A DNA stretch of 64,000 nucleotides. Origin: Lactobacillus kefiranofaciens. Its GTDB lineage: Bacteria; Bacillota; Bacilli; Lactobacillales; Lactobacillaceae. Shown one piece after another: positions 1 to 7,737 of the stretch; the stretch's first letter is position 1; every line of letters starts with the position of its first letter. The position numbers were made by a program, and so were the translations under genes. The notes beneath the pieces are model-generated. The model ran no database searches, was not told where the DNA came from, and saw nothing but the letters and a program-made list of their open reading frames with translations. The DNA lies in NCBI RefSeq assembly GCF_900103655.1, contig NZ_FMXC01000001.1, positions 62,001 through 126,000 on the forward strand, in the 5' to 3' direction.

Positions 1-610
1 AACGATGGCAGTAACTCATTTAGGGCATAATTTTATTACAACAGATTTTACTGATGCTAATATTGCTCATAAATGGTTAGAGGTCCAATTAAATTCTGAA
101 AATGAGTCAATTCTAAAAACAGCTGATAAGTTTCCTGACTTAAATGGGATGGGGACGACAGTTGTGTTAGCTTTTGCTTTTGATGATGACGCTTTGATTG
201 CTCATCTAGGTGATTCGCATGCTTATAGTTACTCTGAAGGCAAGTTTGTTCAATTGACGGAAGATCATTCTTTGGTTAATGAACTGGTTAAAATGGGGCA
301 AATTACTAAAGAGCAGGCTAAGCATCATCCTCAAAAAAATATTATTACGCAAGCTTTAGGAGTTTCTAGTACGATAGATCCGGAATTCGATAATATTGAA
401 TTGGGCGAAAATGATATTATTTTGCTTTGTACTGATGGCTTGACTAATTCACTTAGTGATCCGCAAATTCAACAGATTTTAGCAACTAAGGAGCTCAGCT
501 TAAAAGAACGTTGTAATAAGCTCATCAGTGAAGCTAATCGATTAGGCGGTGGTGATAATATTACTGTCTGTCTAGTTTGGAACAAGGAGGACGAGAGCAG
601 TGATCGATAA
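1..610 (+). CDS. stp: Stp/PrpC-type PP2C serine/threonine phosphatase, 5' end outside the window
   Basis: PPM/PP2C-family protein phosphatase that removes phosphate from Ser/Thr residues and counteracts the PASTA kinase encoded next. The visible part carries the later family motifs in order: GMGTT, HLGDSHAY, LTEDHSLV, CTDGL and the terminal GGGDNITVCLV, which holds metal-binding Asp residues. The N-terminal RxxNxD-type motif is missing because the gene starts before base 1. The reading frame is open to the window edge, so the internal ATG at base 5 is not the true start. Its end overlaps the start of prkC by 11 bases, the usual coupled phosphatase-kinase arrangement of Firmicutes. Confidence 0.93.
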   Translation, partial: TMAVTHLGHNFITTDFTDANIAHKWLEVQLNSENESILKTADKFPDLNGMGTTVVLAFAFDDDALIAHLGDSHAYSYSEGKFVQLTEDHSLVNELVKMGQITKEQAKHHPQKNIITQALGVSSTIDPEFDNIELGENDIILLCTDGLTNSLSDPQIQQILATKELSLKERCNKLISEANRLGGGDNITVCLVWNKEDESSDR

Positions 611-2627
611 AGGTTATCTGCTTGGTGAACGCTATCGAATCATTGATACTTTAGGCGAAGGTGGGATGGCTAATGTTTATTTAGCTGAAGATATTATCTT
701 GCAGCGTAAAGTAGCTGTTAAGATCCTGCGGCTTGATTTACAAAATGAGCCTCAAACGCAGGCACGTTTTCAAAGAGAAGCATTAGCTACCAGCGAGTTA
801 AGTCATCCTAATATTGTTTCTGTTCTTGATGTAGGCACAGACCATAGCTTGCCATATATGGTAATGGAATATGTCGATGGTCCCGATTTAAAAGAATATA
901 TTCGTAAAAATTCCCCCTTAGATTTGCGTGAAGTCATTCGGATTATGGATCAAATCTTAAGTGCGGTTGCTTTGGCACATAAGCATAATGTGATTCACCG
1001 TGATTTAAAACCACAAAATATTTTGATGGATAAGAGAGGCAATATTAAAATTGCTGATTTTGGGATTGCAGTAGCCTTAAATCAAAGTTCTATTACGCAA
1101 ACGAACTCCGTTATGGGCTCAGTTCATTATATGTCACCTGAGCAAACTAGGGGCGGAATGGTTACTAAGCAATCCGATATTTATTCTTTAGGAATTATTT
1201 TGTATGAATTGCTTACTGGTACTGTTCCTTTTAATGGAGATACGCCAGTTTCGATTGCTCTTAAACATGCTCAGGAGCTAATTCCATCTATCAGAAAGAA
1301 AGATAAAAGTGTTCCGCAAGCATTAGAAAATGTGGTCTTAAGAGCAACAGCTAAAGATCCACGTGATCGTTATCCTTCTGCCCAGGCTATGAAGGCGGAT
1401 CTAGACAGCAGTCTTGATCCTGAACGCAGTGATGAACCGGTTTTTGTACCTACACATGGTTTAAATAACGATAAAACGATTGTATTACCTGGTTTTAGGC
1501 CACAAGAAAAGCAGCAAGAAAAACCAGAGGTTTCCAAAGAAGACACACAGCCTGAAGAGCCTAAAAGCAAAAAAATTTTTTGGCAAAATGTTAAAGATCA
1601 TAAATGGTGGTGGATTTTTTCGGTAATTACAGCTGGCTTGATCATTTTTATTATGATTTTTGCGTTAAGTGGCAGAGGTGATAAGCCTGAACAAGTTAAT
1701 GTCCCCGATGTAACTAATATTGCTGAAAACCGGGCTAAAGATAAATTAGAGGCTGCTGGTTTACAAATTGGGCAAGTGATTAAACGTCAGTCTGATGATG
1801 TAAAAAAGGGGCGCGTAATTGCAACTAAACCCAATGCTGGAAATAGTATTGATCAGGGAAAAACTGTCGATTTAATTGTTTCTAGTGGCTCGAGTATGGT
1901 AAAAGTAGCTGACATGGTTGGCAAAGAATATGATGAGGCTACAAAAAAACTAGAAAATTTGGGTTTTGATGTAGTTAGAGAAGATCAATATTCAGATAAA
2001 GTTCCTACAAATGAAATTATCTCTCAGAGTATTGCCGCAGGCGTAGAGGTTAAACCTACGCAAACTACTATTACTTTAGTTGTTTCTAAAGGGAAACCTG
2101 TGCGGCCTCATAATCATACTGTCACTCTAAGAGATTTAAAGAACTATTCACTAAAGGGTGCTCAAGATTATGCCAAAGAACATGGATTAACTTTGCAAAT
2201 TAATCAGGAGTATTCTGATAACGTTGAAAAGGGAATGGTGATCTCAATGGAACCTGGTCCAGGGACAAAAGTTGATCGCGGTTCAACTGTTACGATTAAG
2301 GTTTCACGGGGGCCAAAAGCTAAAAAAGAAACAACGATAACTAAAACATTTACAGTTAATTATGTTGGTGATAGCTTTGGTAAAGATGAAAAGACCAATA
2401 ACGATAAAACCGATAATAGTTCTTCTAATGAAGATAGTAATTCGAAAGGTGATCATGTTCAGATTTATATTAAAGATGATGATCATTCATTAAGTAACAT
2501 TTATCGTGATTTATATATTAAACGTGATATGAGCTTTTCAATTCCATTTTCGATTAGAAGTGGTCATGGGGAGTTGCGTGTAGTTCGTAATGGTCAGACG
2601 ATTTTGAACGAAAAGGTGACAAAGTAA
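600..2627 (+). CDS. prkC: PASTA-domain serine/threonine protein kinase PrkC/Stk1
   Basis: Membrane Ser/Thr kinase that senses cell wall fragments and controls growth and division. The N-terminal Hanks kinase domain (about residues 10-270) has a GEGGMANVY glycine loop, Lys41 in VAVK, HRD at 133-135 and DFG at 153-155. One membrane helix (about residues 337-357, WWWIFSVITAGLIIFIM) is followed by three PASTA repeats (about 365-580). The last ~95 residues are an Asn/Ser/Lys-rich linker and a beta-rich tail that is not a PASTA unit. The GTG start at 600 lies inside the end of stp, with an AGGAGG-like site upstream. rsgA follows immediately. Length 675 residues is normal for the family. Confidence 0.95.
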   Translation: MIDKGYLLGERYRIIDTLGEGGMANVYLAEDIILQRKVAVKILRLDLQNEPQTQARFQREALATSELSHPNIVSVLDVGTDHSLPYMVMEYVDGPDLKEYIRKNSPLDLREVIRIMDQILSAVALAHKHNVIHRDLKPQNILMDKRGNIKIADFGIAVALNQSSITQTNSVMGSVHYMSPEQTRGGMVTKQSDIYSLGIILYELLTGTVPFNGDTPVSIALKHAQELIPSIRKKDKSVPQALENVVLRATAKDPRDRYPSAQAMKADLDSSLDPERSDEPVFVPTHGLNNDKTIVLPGFRPQEKQQEKPEVSKEDTQPEEPKSKKIFWQNVKDHKWWWIFSVITAGLIIFIMIFALSGRGDKPEQVNVPDVTNIAENRAKDKLEAAGLQIGQVIKRQSDDVKKGRVIATKPNAGNSIDQGKTVDLIVSSGSSMVKVADMVGKEYDEATKKLENLGFDVVREDQYSDKVPTNEIISQSIAAGVEVKPTQTTITLVVSKGKPVRPHNHTVTLRDLKNYSLKGAQDYAKEHGLTLQINQEYSDNVEKGMVISMEPGPGTKVDRGSTVTIKVSRGPKAKKETTITKTFTVNYVGDSFGKDEKTNNDKTDNSSSNEDSNSKGDHVQIYIKDDDHSLSNIYRDLYIKRDMSFSIPFSIRSGHGELRVVRNGQTILNEKVTK

Positions 2628-3518
2628 ATGAAACTAGCACAAGGAATTGTTGTTGGTCTAATTGCTGGTTATTATGACGTAGAAACTACCACGGGTATCG
2701 TGAGAACACGTGCTCGTGGCGTTTTTCGTCAAAAAAAGCAAAAGCCGGCAGTAGGTGATCGTGTAGAAATTCAAATAGATGATCAAGGTATGAGTTATTT
2801 GGTAAAAATTTTGCCTAGATTGAATCGAATAGGTCGTCCAGCTGTAGCTAATGTAAGTCATGTTTTATTAGTGATTTCTGCTATTGAACCTGATTTTTCT
2901 GTAGAACTATTAGATCGTTTTTTAACTTTCTTTTCTTGGCAAAGAGTAAGAGTTACAATTTATCTCTCCAAGACTGATCTAATTGAGGCCGAAAAGCTGG
3001 CGAAAATAAAGCAAAAATTAAGTTATTATCAAGCAATTGGCTATCTGGTATTTACAGATTATCATGAAGTTCAAAGGCAAATTTCTACAATGATTCAAGA
3101 TGATCAAATTTGGACTTTAGCTGGTCAATCTGGTGCGGGCAAATCCACTCTGCTTAATCATTTGAAAAAGGATGCCAATCAAACGACTGGCGCCATTTCC
3201 ACTAGTTTGAATCGAGGCAAGCATACTACGAGAAAAGTTGAATTATTCAAGTTAGGTGCTGGTTTTTTGGCAGATACACCAGGTTTTTCTTCAATTGATT
3301 TAACACTGATTAAGTTAAACGAACTGTGTAATTATTTTGTTGAATTTAAAAAGGCTAGTGTTAATTGCAAGTTTCGTGGTTGTCAACACTTAAAAGAACC
3401 AGGATGCGAAGTTAAAAAATTGCTTAAAGAAGAACAGATTATGTCTAGTCGCTATGAAGATTATTTAGCAATAAGAACCGAAATTAGTGACGGACGTATA
3501 CCAGAGTATTTGAAATAA
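2628..3518 (+). CDS. rsgA: Ribosome small subunit-dependent GTPase RsgA (YloQ)
   Basis: Circularly permuted GTPase that helps mature the 30S subunit. The N-terminal OB-fold region is followed by G motifs in permuted order: the SKTD specificity motif, the [10 protein letters not shown]-loop near residue 166, then DTPGFSS. A C-terminal zinc knuckle with three Cys and a His ([14 protein letters not shown]) is typical of the family. At 296 residues it is full length. The ATG start directly abuts the prkC stop, so the two are probably translated together. The stp-prkC-rsgA-rpe-thiN order is the conserved Firmicute arrangement. Confidence 0.95.
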   Translation: MKLAQGIVVGLIAGYYDVETTTGIVRTRARGVFRQKKQKPAVGDRVEIQIDDQGMSYLVKILPRLNRIGRPAVANVSHVLLVISAIEPDFSVELLDRFLTFFSWQRVRVTIYLSKTDLIEAEKLAKIKQKLSYYQAIGYLVFTDYHEVQRQISTMIQDDQIWTLAGQSGAGKSTLLNHLKKDANQTTGAISTSLNRGKHTTRKVELFKLGAGFLADTPGFSSIDLTLIKLNELCNYFVEFKKASVNCKFRGCQHLKEPGCEVKKLLKEEQIMSSRYEDYLAIRTEISDGRIPEYLK

Positions 3519-3535
3519 TTGTGTGAGGTGAGTTT

Positions 3536-4189
3536 ATGATTATTGCACCATCAATTTTAAATGCAGATAATCTGAATTTAAAAAATGAAATAGATGAAGC
3601 TGTAGCAGCGGGAGTTGATCGCTTTCATATTGATATTATGGACGGACATTTTGTCCCAAATCTTTCTTTTGGGCCACAGCTAGTGAGTGACTTTAAACGG
3701 GAATTTCCGATGACTAACGCGGAAATTCACTTAATGAGTGATAATCCAGATGATTTAGTACCAGCTTTTGTTGATGCAGGTGCTGATATTATTGAACTTC
3801 ATTATGAGGCAATGAGTGAATCTAAGATAAACTATTGGTTTGATTATTTAGCTTCTAATGGCGTTCATGCTGCTTTAGCAATTAATCCTGATACGTCTGT
3901 TGAGGTAATCGAAAAATTTTTGCCTAAGATTAGTCAGATATTAGTTATGACAGTTCATCCTGGCTTTGGCGGTCAAGGATTTATTGCGAATTCTACCTCA
4001 AGAATTAAAGAAGTGAGAAAATTGGCAGGTCCTAATGTTCCAATTGAAGTAGATGGCGGTATTAATGATGAAACCATCAAGCTGGCCAAGCAGGCAGGTG
4101 CTGATGTTTTTGTAGTAGGATCATATCTTTATGAAGATGGCGATGTAGCGCATCAGATTCATTTATTAAAAGAAAAGCTGACTAAATGA
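3536..4189 (+). CDS. rpe: Ribulose-phosphate 3-epimerase
   Basis: Interconverts ribulose 5-phosphate and xylulose 5-phosphate in the pentose phosphate pathway. The TIM-barrel signatures are clear: IIAPSILNAD at the start, HIDIMDGHFVPN, MTVHPGFGGQGF and VDGGIN, which hold metal-binding His/Asp and phosphate-binding residues. Length 217 residues is standard. The ATG has a good GAGGTGAG site upstream. Its stop overlaps the start of thiN by four bases (ATGA), pointing to translational coupling. Confidence 0.96.
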   Translation: MIIAPSILNADNLNLKNEIDEAVAAGVDRFHIDIMDGHFVPNLSFGPQLVSDFKREFPMTNAEIHLMSDNPDDLVPAFVDAGADIIELHYEAMSESKINYWFDYLASNGVHAALAINPDTSVEVIEKFLPKISQILVMTVHPGFGGQGFIANSTSRIKEVRKLAGPNVPIEVDGGINDETIKLAKQAGADVFVVGSYLYEDGDVAHQIHLLKEKLTK

Positions 4190-4875
4190 AAGCATATGCA
4201 TTATTAGGCGGGCCTACAGATTTATGGCCTCAGAATATTCAAGCGCAATTTCGTCAAGCTCAAGCGCAAGGCGATTTAATCATTGGGGTAGATCGTGGCT
4301 CTTTGTTTCTGGAAGAATTAGGGATCATACCAGATTTGGTAGTGGGTGATTTTGATTCTTTGCAAAAAAAAGATTTAGCTCAGATTGAAAATAGCGTGGC
4401 TGATATCCGCTATTCTAATCCTGTTAAAGACTGGACAGATACTGAATTAATGTTGCAAACAGCTTTTAGGGATTATGCGATACAGAATTTAACAATTTTT
4501 GGAGCAACAGGTGGCCGAATCGATCATTTTTTAACTAATCTTTGGATGATACTTAATCCTGCTATTCGATCCTTTGCGTCACGACTTACGTTTATTGATC
4601 AACAAAATTTAATTAAATTTTTTAATCCAGGTAGGCATACAGTAACAAAAAAAGAAATTTATCCTTATATTGGTTTTGCTAGTTTAACGTCCATTAGAGA
4701 TTTTAATATTATTGGTGCTCGTTATAAGTTAAAGAATTATTCCGGCGATTACCCACGAGTTTTTGCTTCAAATGAATTTTTGACCGGACATGAGCAGTTT
4801 GAGATTTCTTTTGCAAAAGGGATGATAGCTGCAATTTATTCAAAAGATGTAGATCGCTTTCATAATCTTTCCTAA
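4186..4875 (+). CDS. thiN: Thiamine pyrophosphokinase
   Basis: Transfers pyrophosphate from ATP to thiamine to make the cofactor thiamine diphosphate. Family signatures visible are the GVDRGS and VVGDFDSL segments, the KDWTDTEL motif and the ATGGRIDH motif in the catalytic domain, followed by a C-terminal thiamine-binding region. Length 229 residues is near the family norm. Start at 4186 overlaps the rpe stop. The last gene of the stp-prkC-rsgA-rpe-thiN cluster. Confidence 0.93.
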   Translation: MKAYALLGGPTDLWPQNIQAQFRQAQAQGDLIIGVDRGSLFLEELGIIPDLVVGDFDSLQKKDLAQIENSVADIRYSNPVKDWTDTELMLQTAFRDYAIQNLTIFGATGGRIDHFLTNLWMILNPAIRSFASRLTFIDQQNLIKFFNPGRHTVTKKEIYPYIGFASLTSIRDFNIIGARYKLKNYSGDYPRVFASNEFLTGHEQFEISFAKGMIAAIYSKDVDRFHNLS

Positions 4876-4918
4876 AACGTGTAAAATAGACGTAGTGAAA
4901 CAGAAACGAGGAAGAATT

Positions 4919-5224
4919 ATGAAATATATCGATTTTGAAAGAGATATTGCTGGTTTTGGTGATGGCCGTTATGAAGCCAGACTTGATCGAGCAAAGAAAA
5001 ATGTAGAAGATTATATGCACAAGAATCATGTTCATGTGTTTGATAAGAAAAAGAAGAAAGAAGTAGCTACAATTAGTGGCTTATCTAGAAATGTTACTTA
5101 TCAAGACTTAGGTTTGCCGACTAAGCTAGGTGAAATGATTACGGAATATGCTTATACGCCAATCGATGAAAGAATGGCTGATGAAATTCCAGACGATGAT
5201 AAACGACACAATATTATGAAATAA
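4919..5224 (+). CDS. Small charged protein of unknown function
   Basis: I do not recognise this 101-residue protein. It begins MKYIDFERDIAGFGDGRYEA after an ACGAGGAAG ribosome binding site. A GTG 24 bases further upstream is in frame, but its spacing to that site is wrong. The sequence is strongly hydrophilic with a lysine cluster (KKKKKE) near the middle and an acidic C-terminus. There is no signal peptide, membrane segment or metal motif. It is followed directly by a terminator, so it is either the last gene of the rpe-thiN transcript or a single-gene unit. A TAAAAT hexamer at about 4882 could be its -10 element. Confidence 0.75.
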   Translation: MKYIDFERDIAGFGDGRYEARLDRAKKNVEDYMHKNHVHVFDKKKKKEVATISGLSRNVTYQDLGLPTKLGEMITEYAYTPIDERMADEIPDDDKRHNIMK

Positions 5225-5227
5225 AAG

Positions 5228-5255
5228 AAAAAGAACCACTTTCTGGTTCTTTTTT
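5228..5255 (+). terminator. Rho-independent terminator after the small unknown gene
   Basis: Inverted repeat AAAAAGAACC (5228-5237) and GGTTCTTTTT (5245-5254) around a 7-base loop, ending in a T run. It sits 4 bases after the stop codon and separates this gene from the oppositely oriented rpmB. Confidence 0.85.
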
Positions 5256-5345
5256 GATGCACAAATGTTGCACAAAATGCATTTACTTAAAAATGAGCAA
5301 AAAAATAAGCCCGTCAGATTATTGATCTAACAAGCTCTTGGTCTA

Positions 5346-5531
5346 TTAGGCACGAGTAACTTTACCAGACTTTAAAGCCTTGGTTGAAACCCATACGCGC
5401 TTTGACTTACCGTCAACAAGAATGCGAACTTTTTGAAGGTTTGGCTTCCAAGCACGACGAGCTGAGTTCATTGAGTGTGAACGTTTGTTACCGAATGTAG
5501 TCTTCTTACCTGTTACGTAATCTTTTGCCAT
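5346..5531 (-). CDS. rpmB: 50S ribosomal protein L28
   Basis: Ribosomal protein bL28, 61 residues. It starts [20 protein letters not shown] and contains the basic [12 protein letters not shown] segment typical of the family. Strong GGAGG site upstream on the minus strand. It is a monocistronic unit divergent from the asp23-like/fakA operon, as in many Firmicutes. No Cys pair is visible, so this is the zinc-free form. Confidence 0.96.
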   Translation of the reverse strand: MAKDYVTGKKTTFGNKRSHSMNSARRAWKPNLQKVRILVDGKSKRVWVSTKALKSGKVTRA

Positions 5532-5569
5532 TTGCTAAACCTCCTTTGTTTGTGATGTCATACTTTATT

Positions 5570-5598
5570 AGATTATCATATGTTTTGTTGCAATTCAA
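5570..5598 (-). promoter_or_regulatory. Candidate rpmB promoter
   Basis: On the minus strand a TTGAAT hexamer (5593-5598 complement) and a TAATCT hexamer (5570-5575 complement) are separated by 17 bases, 39 bases before the rpmB start. Sigma-A-like, found by eye. Confidence 0.45.
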
Positions 5599-5615
5599 CT
5601 TTTTTTAAACGTATT

Positions 5616-5644
5616 TTGTTTATTGATTATGTCTCTACTATGAT
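5616..5644 (+). promoter_or_regulatory. Candidate promoter of the asp23-like/fakA operon
   Basis: TTGTTT (5616-5621), a 17-base spacer and TATGAT (5639-5644), 43 bases before the asp23-like gene. An overlapping alternative uses TAAAAT at 5644-5649. The two divergent promoters share a very AT-rich interval. Confidence 0.45.
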
Positions 5645-5687
5645 AAAATAATAAACGTATATATAGATAATAAGACGGAGGAAAAAC

Positions 5688-6050
5688 ATGGCTGTTAAGA
5701 TCAAGACAAAGGATGGTTTGATTGATATTTCAAACGGTGTAATCGCAACTGTTGTTGGTGGCGCAGCTACGTCTAATTATGGCGTTGTGGGAATGGCTTC
5801 CAAGAATGCCATTCGTGATGGATTTGACGGAATTCTTAATCGTGCCAATTATAAGCGCGGTGTTGTTGTCAAGTCACAAGATAATGAAATTACTGTTGAC
5901 GTGTACATTATTGTCGGATATGGGTTGAAGATTTCTGAAGTAAGTAAGAATGTTCAAGATAGTGTTAAATTCAACCTTTCTAATCAATTAGAAATTAACA
6001 CTAAAGCCGTTAATGTAATCGTCCAAAGTGTTAAGGTACTTGACGAATAA
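5688..6050 (+). CDS. Asp23/Gls24 family envelope stress protein (YloU-like)
   Basis: Asp23/Gls24-family protein of 120 residues, beginning MAVKIKTKDGLIDISNGVIA with the family VVGGAATSNYGVVGMASKN segment and VDVYIIVGYG core. These proteins associate with the membrane or envelope, and the paralogue upstream of fakA is conserved across Firmicutes; its exact function is not settled. A GGAGGAAAAAC site precedes the ATG. It is the first gene of a unit with fakA, recG, plsX and acpP. Confidence 0.92.
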   Translation: MAVKIKTKDGLIDISNGVIATVVGGAATSNYGVVGMASKNAIRDGFDGILNRANYKRGVVVKSQDNEITVDVYIIVGYGLKISEVSKNVQDSVKFNLSNQLEINTKAVNVIVQSVKVLDE

Positions 6051-6071
6051 CGCAAGCGGAGGTTTTAAATA

Positions 6072-7733
6072 GTGGTTTTAAATGAGATAGATAGTAAACA
6101 ATATAGAGATATGGTACGTGTTGCTACTCATAGAATTGGTAAGAATGCAGAGTTTGTTAACTCTTTGAATGTCTTTCCGGTTCCGGATGGTGATACTGGT
6201 ACTAATATGAATTTAACCATTGAAAGTGGTGCTAAGGCTGTCTCTGAAGATCCTAGTACTAGTGTAGGCGATTTAACTGAAAGCCTAGCTAAGGGGATGC
6301 TGATGGGTGCACGTGGCAATAGTGGTGTAATTACTTCACAATTGTTCCGTGGCTTTTATAAGGCTACTCGAGGCATGAAGACCTTAACTGCTCAAGAATT
6401 AGCTAACGCTTTTTCGAATGGTGTAGCAACTGCTTATAAGGCTGTTATGAAACCTGTAGAAGGGACTATCTTAACTGTTGCACGAGTTGCGGCACAAGAG
6501 GGTGCAACTAAGGCTAATGATACAGACGATGTTACAGAGGTTATGAAGGCCGTTGTAGAAGGAGCTAAAAAAGCTCTGAAATCAACACCGGATTTACTTC
6601 CTGTATTGAAGCAAGTTGGCGTAGTTGACTCAGGCGGTCAAGGATTACTGTTTATTTATGAAGGCTTTTTGGAAGGTTTGCTTGGTGAAAACTTTGCTGA
6701 TCAATATCAACCAGATGAAACTGAAATGGATGAAATGATCAATGCCATGCATCATCAATCTTCGGTTCAAAGCCAGTTAGCTACTCAGGACATTAAAAAT
6801 GGCTATTGTACTGAAATCATGGTGGATTTAAATGCTGATGTACCAAATAAAAAGAAATTTGATCTAGAAGAATTCAGAAAGCATTTATCTAGTTTAGGTG
6901 ATTCACTTCTTGCCGTTTCAGATGGCGAAATTGCCAAGGTTCACGTTCATACGGAGCATCCAGGTGATGTATTCCAATATGGCAGTCAATTTGGTCAATT
7001 AGGTAAAATCAAGATTGATAATATGAGAATTCAACATGAAAGTATTGTTGATCAGGATGAAGAAGAACAAGAAGCTGTCGACTTTGCTGTGATTGCAGTA
7101 GCTTCTGGTAATGGGATTCGTAAGTTGTTCGAAAGTGAAGGGGTAAATCGAATTATCTCTGGCGGTCAAACAATGAATCCATCTACACAGGATTTTATTG
7201 ATGCGATTAAGAAGTCAGGTGCGAAGAAGGCTATTGTTTTACCAAATAACGGTAATATTGTGATGGCTGCCAAACAAGCTGCTGAAGTTAGTGATATTCC
7301 AGTAGGCATCGTACCAAGTAAGACTATTTCTCAAGGTTTGACTGCAATGCTTTCATTTAACCCAGATGCATCAGTTGAAGAAAATGTTGAAGCAATGTCA
7401 GATGATCTTGATACAGTTGTTTCAGGTGAAGTTACTAAAGCTACTCGTGATACCGAAATTGATGAAGTTGAGATTCATAAGGATGATTTCTTAGGGATTA
7501 TTGATGGTAAGATTAAGGTTGATAATGCTGATTTAATTAAGACTACTTCAGAAATGATCGAAAAGATGCTGGATGAGGATTCAGAAATTATTACTATCAT
7601 GTATGGTCGTGATTCAAACAAGCAAGAAGCTCAAAAAGTAGTTGAACAATTAGAAGCAAATCATGATGATCTTGAATTTGAAATTCATGATGGTGGTCAA
7701 CCCGTTTACCATTTCTTGGTTTCAGTGGAATAA
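6072..7733 (+). CDS. fakA: Fatty acid kinase ATP-binding subunit FakA (YloV, DAK2 family)
   Basis: Phosphorylates fatty acids presented by FakB proteins, feeding exogenous fatty acids to PlsX/PlsY for phospholipid synthesis. The N-terminal DhaL-like nucleotide domain has the NVFPVPDGDTGTNMNLT motif with its metal-binding Asp residues. A middle linker region is followed by a C-terminal EDD/DegV-like domain. At 553 residues it is full length. The GTG start has an AAGCGGAGG site at a good distance. recG begins 4 bases after its stop. plsX and acpP lie downstream, which fits a lipid role. Confidence 0.93.
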   Translation: MVLNEIDSKQYRDMVRVATHRIGKNAEFVNSLNVFPVPDGDTGTNMNLTIESGAKAVSEDPSTSVGDLTESLAKGMLMGARGNSGVITSQLFRGFYKATRGMKTLTAQELANAFSNGVATAYKAVMKPVEGTILTVARVAAQEGATKANDTDDVTEVMKAVVEGAKKALKSTPDLLPVLKQVGVVDSGGQGLLFIYEGFLEGLLGENFADQYQPDETEMDEMINAMHHQSSVQSQLATQDIKNGYCTEIMVDLNADVPNKKKFDLEEFRKHLSSLGDSLLAVSDGEIAKVHVHTEHPGDVFQYGSQFGQLGKIKIDNMRIQHESIVDQDEEEQEAVDFAVIAVASGNGIRKLFESEGVNRIISGGQTMNPSTQDFIDAIKKSGAKKAIVLPNNGNIVMAAKQAAEVSDIPVGIVPSKTISQGLTAMLSFNPDASVEENVEAMSDDLDTVVSGEVTKATRDTEIDEVEIHKDDFLGIIDGKIKVDNADLIKTTSEMIEKMLDEDSEIITIMYGRDSNKQEAQKVVEQLEANHDDLEFEIHDGGQPVYHFLVSVE

Positions 7734-7737
7734 ACAA

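Noticed and set aside
7663-7737. Longer N-terminus for RecG
   Set aside because: It overlaps the end of fakA in another frame, has no family similarity, and lacks a ribosome binding site.
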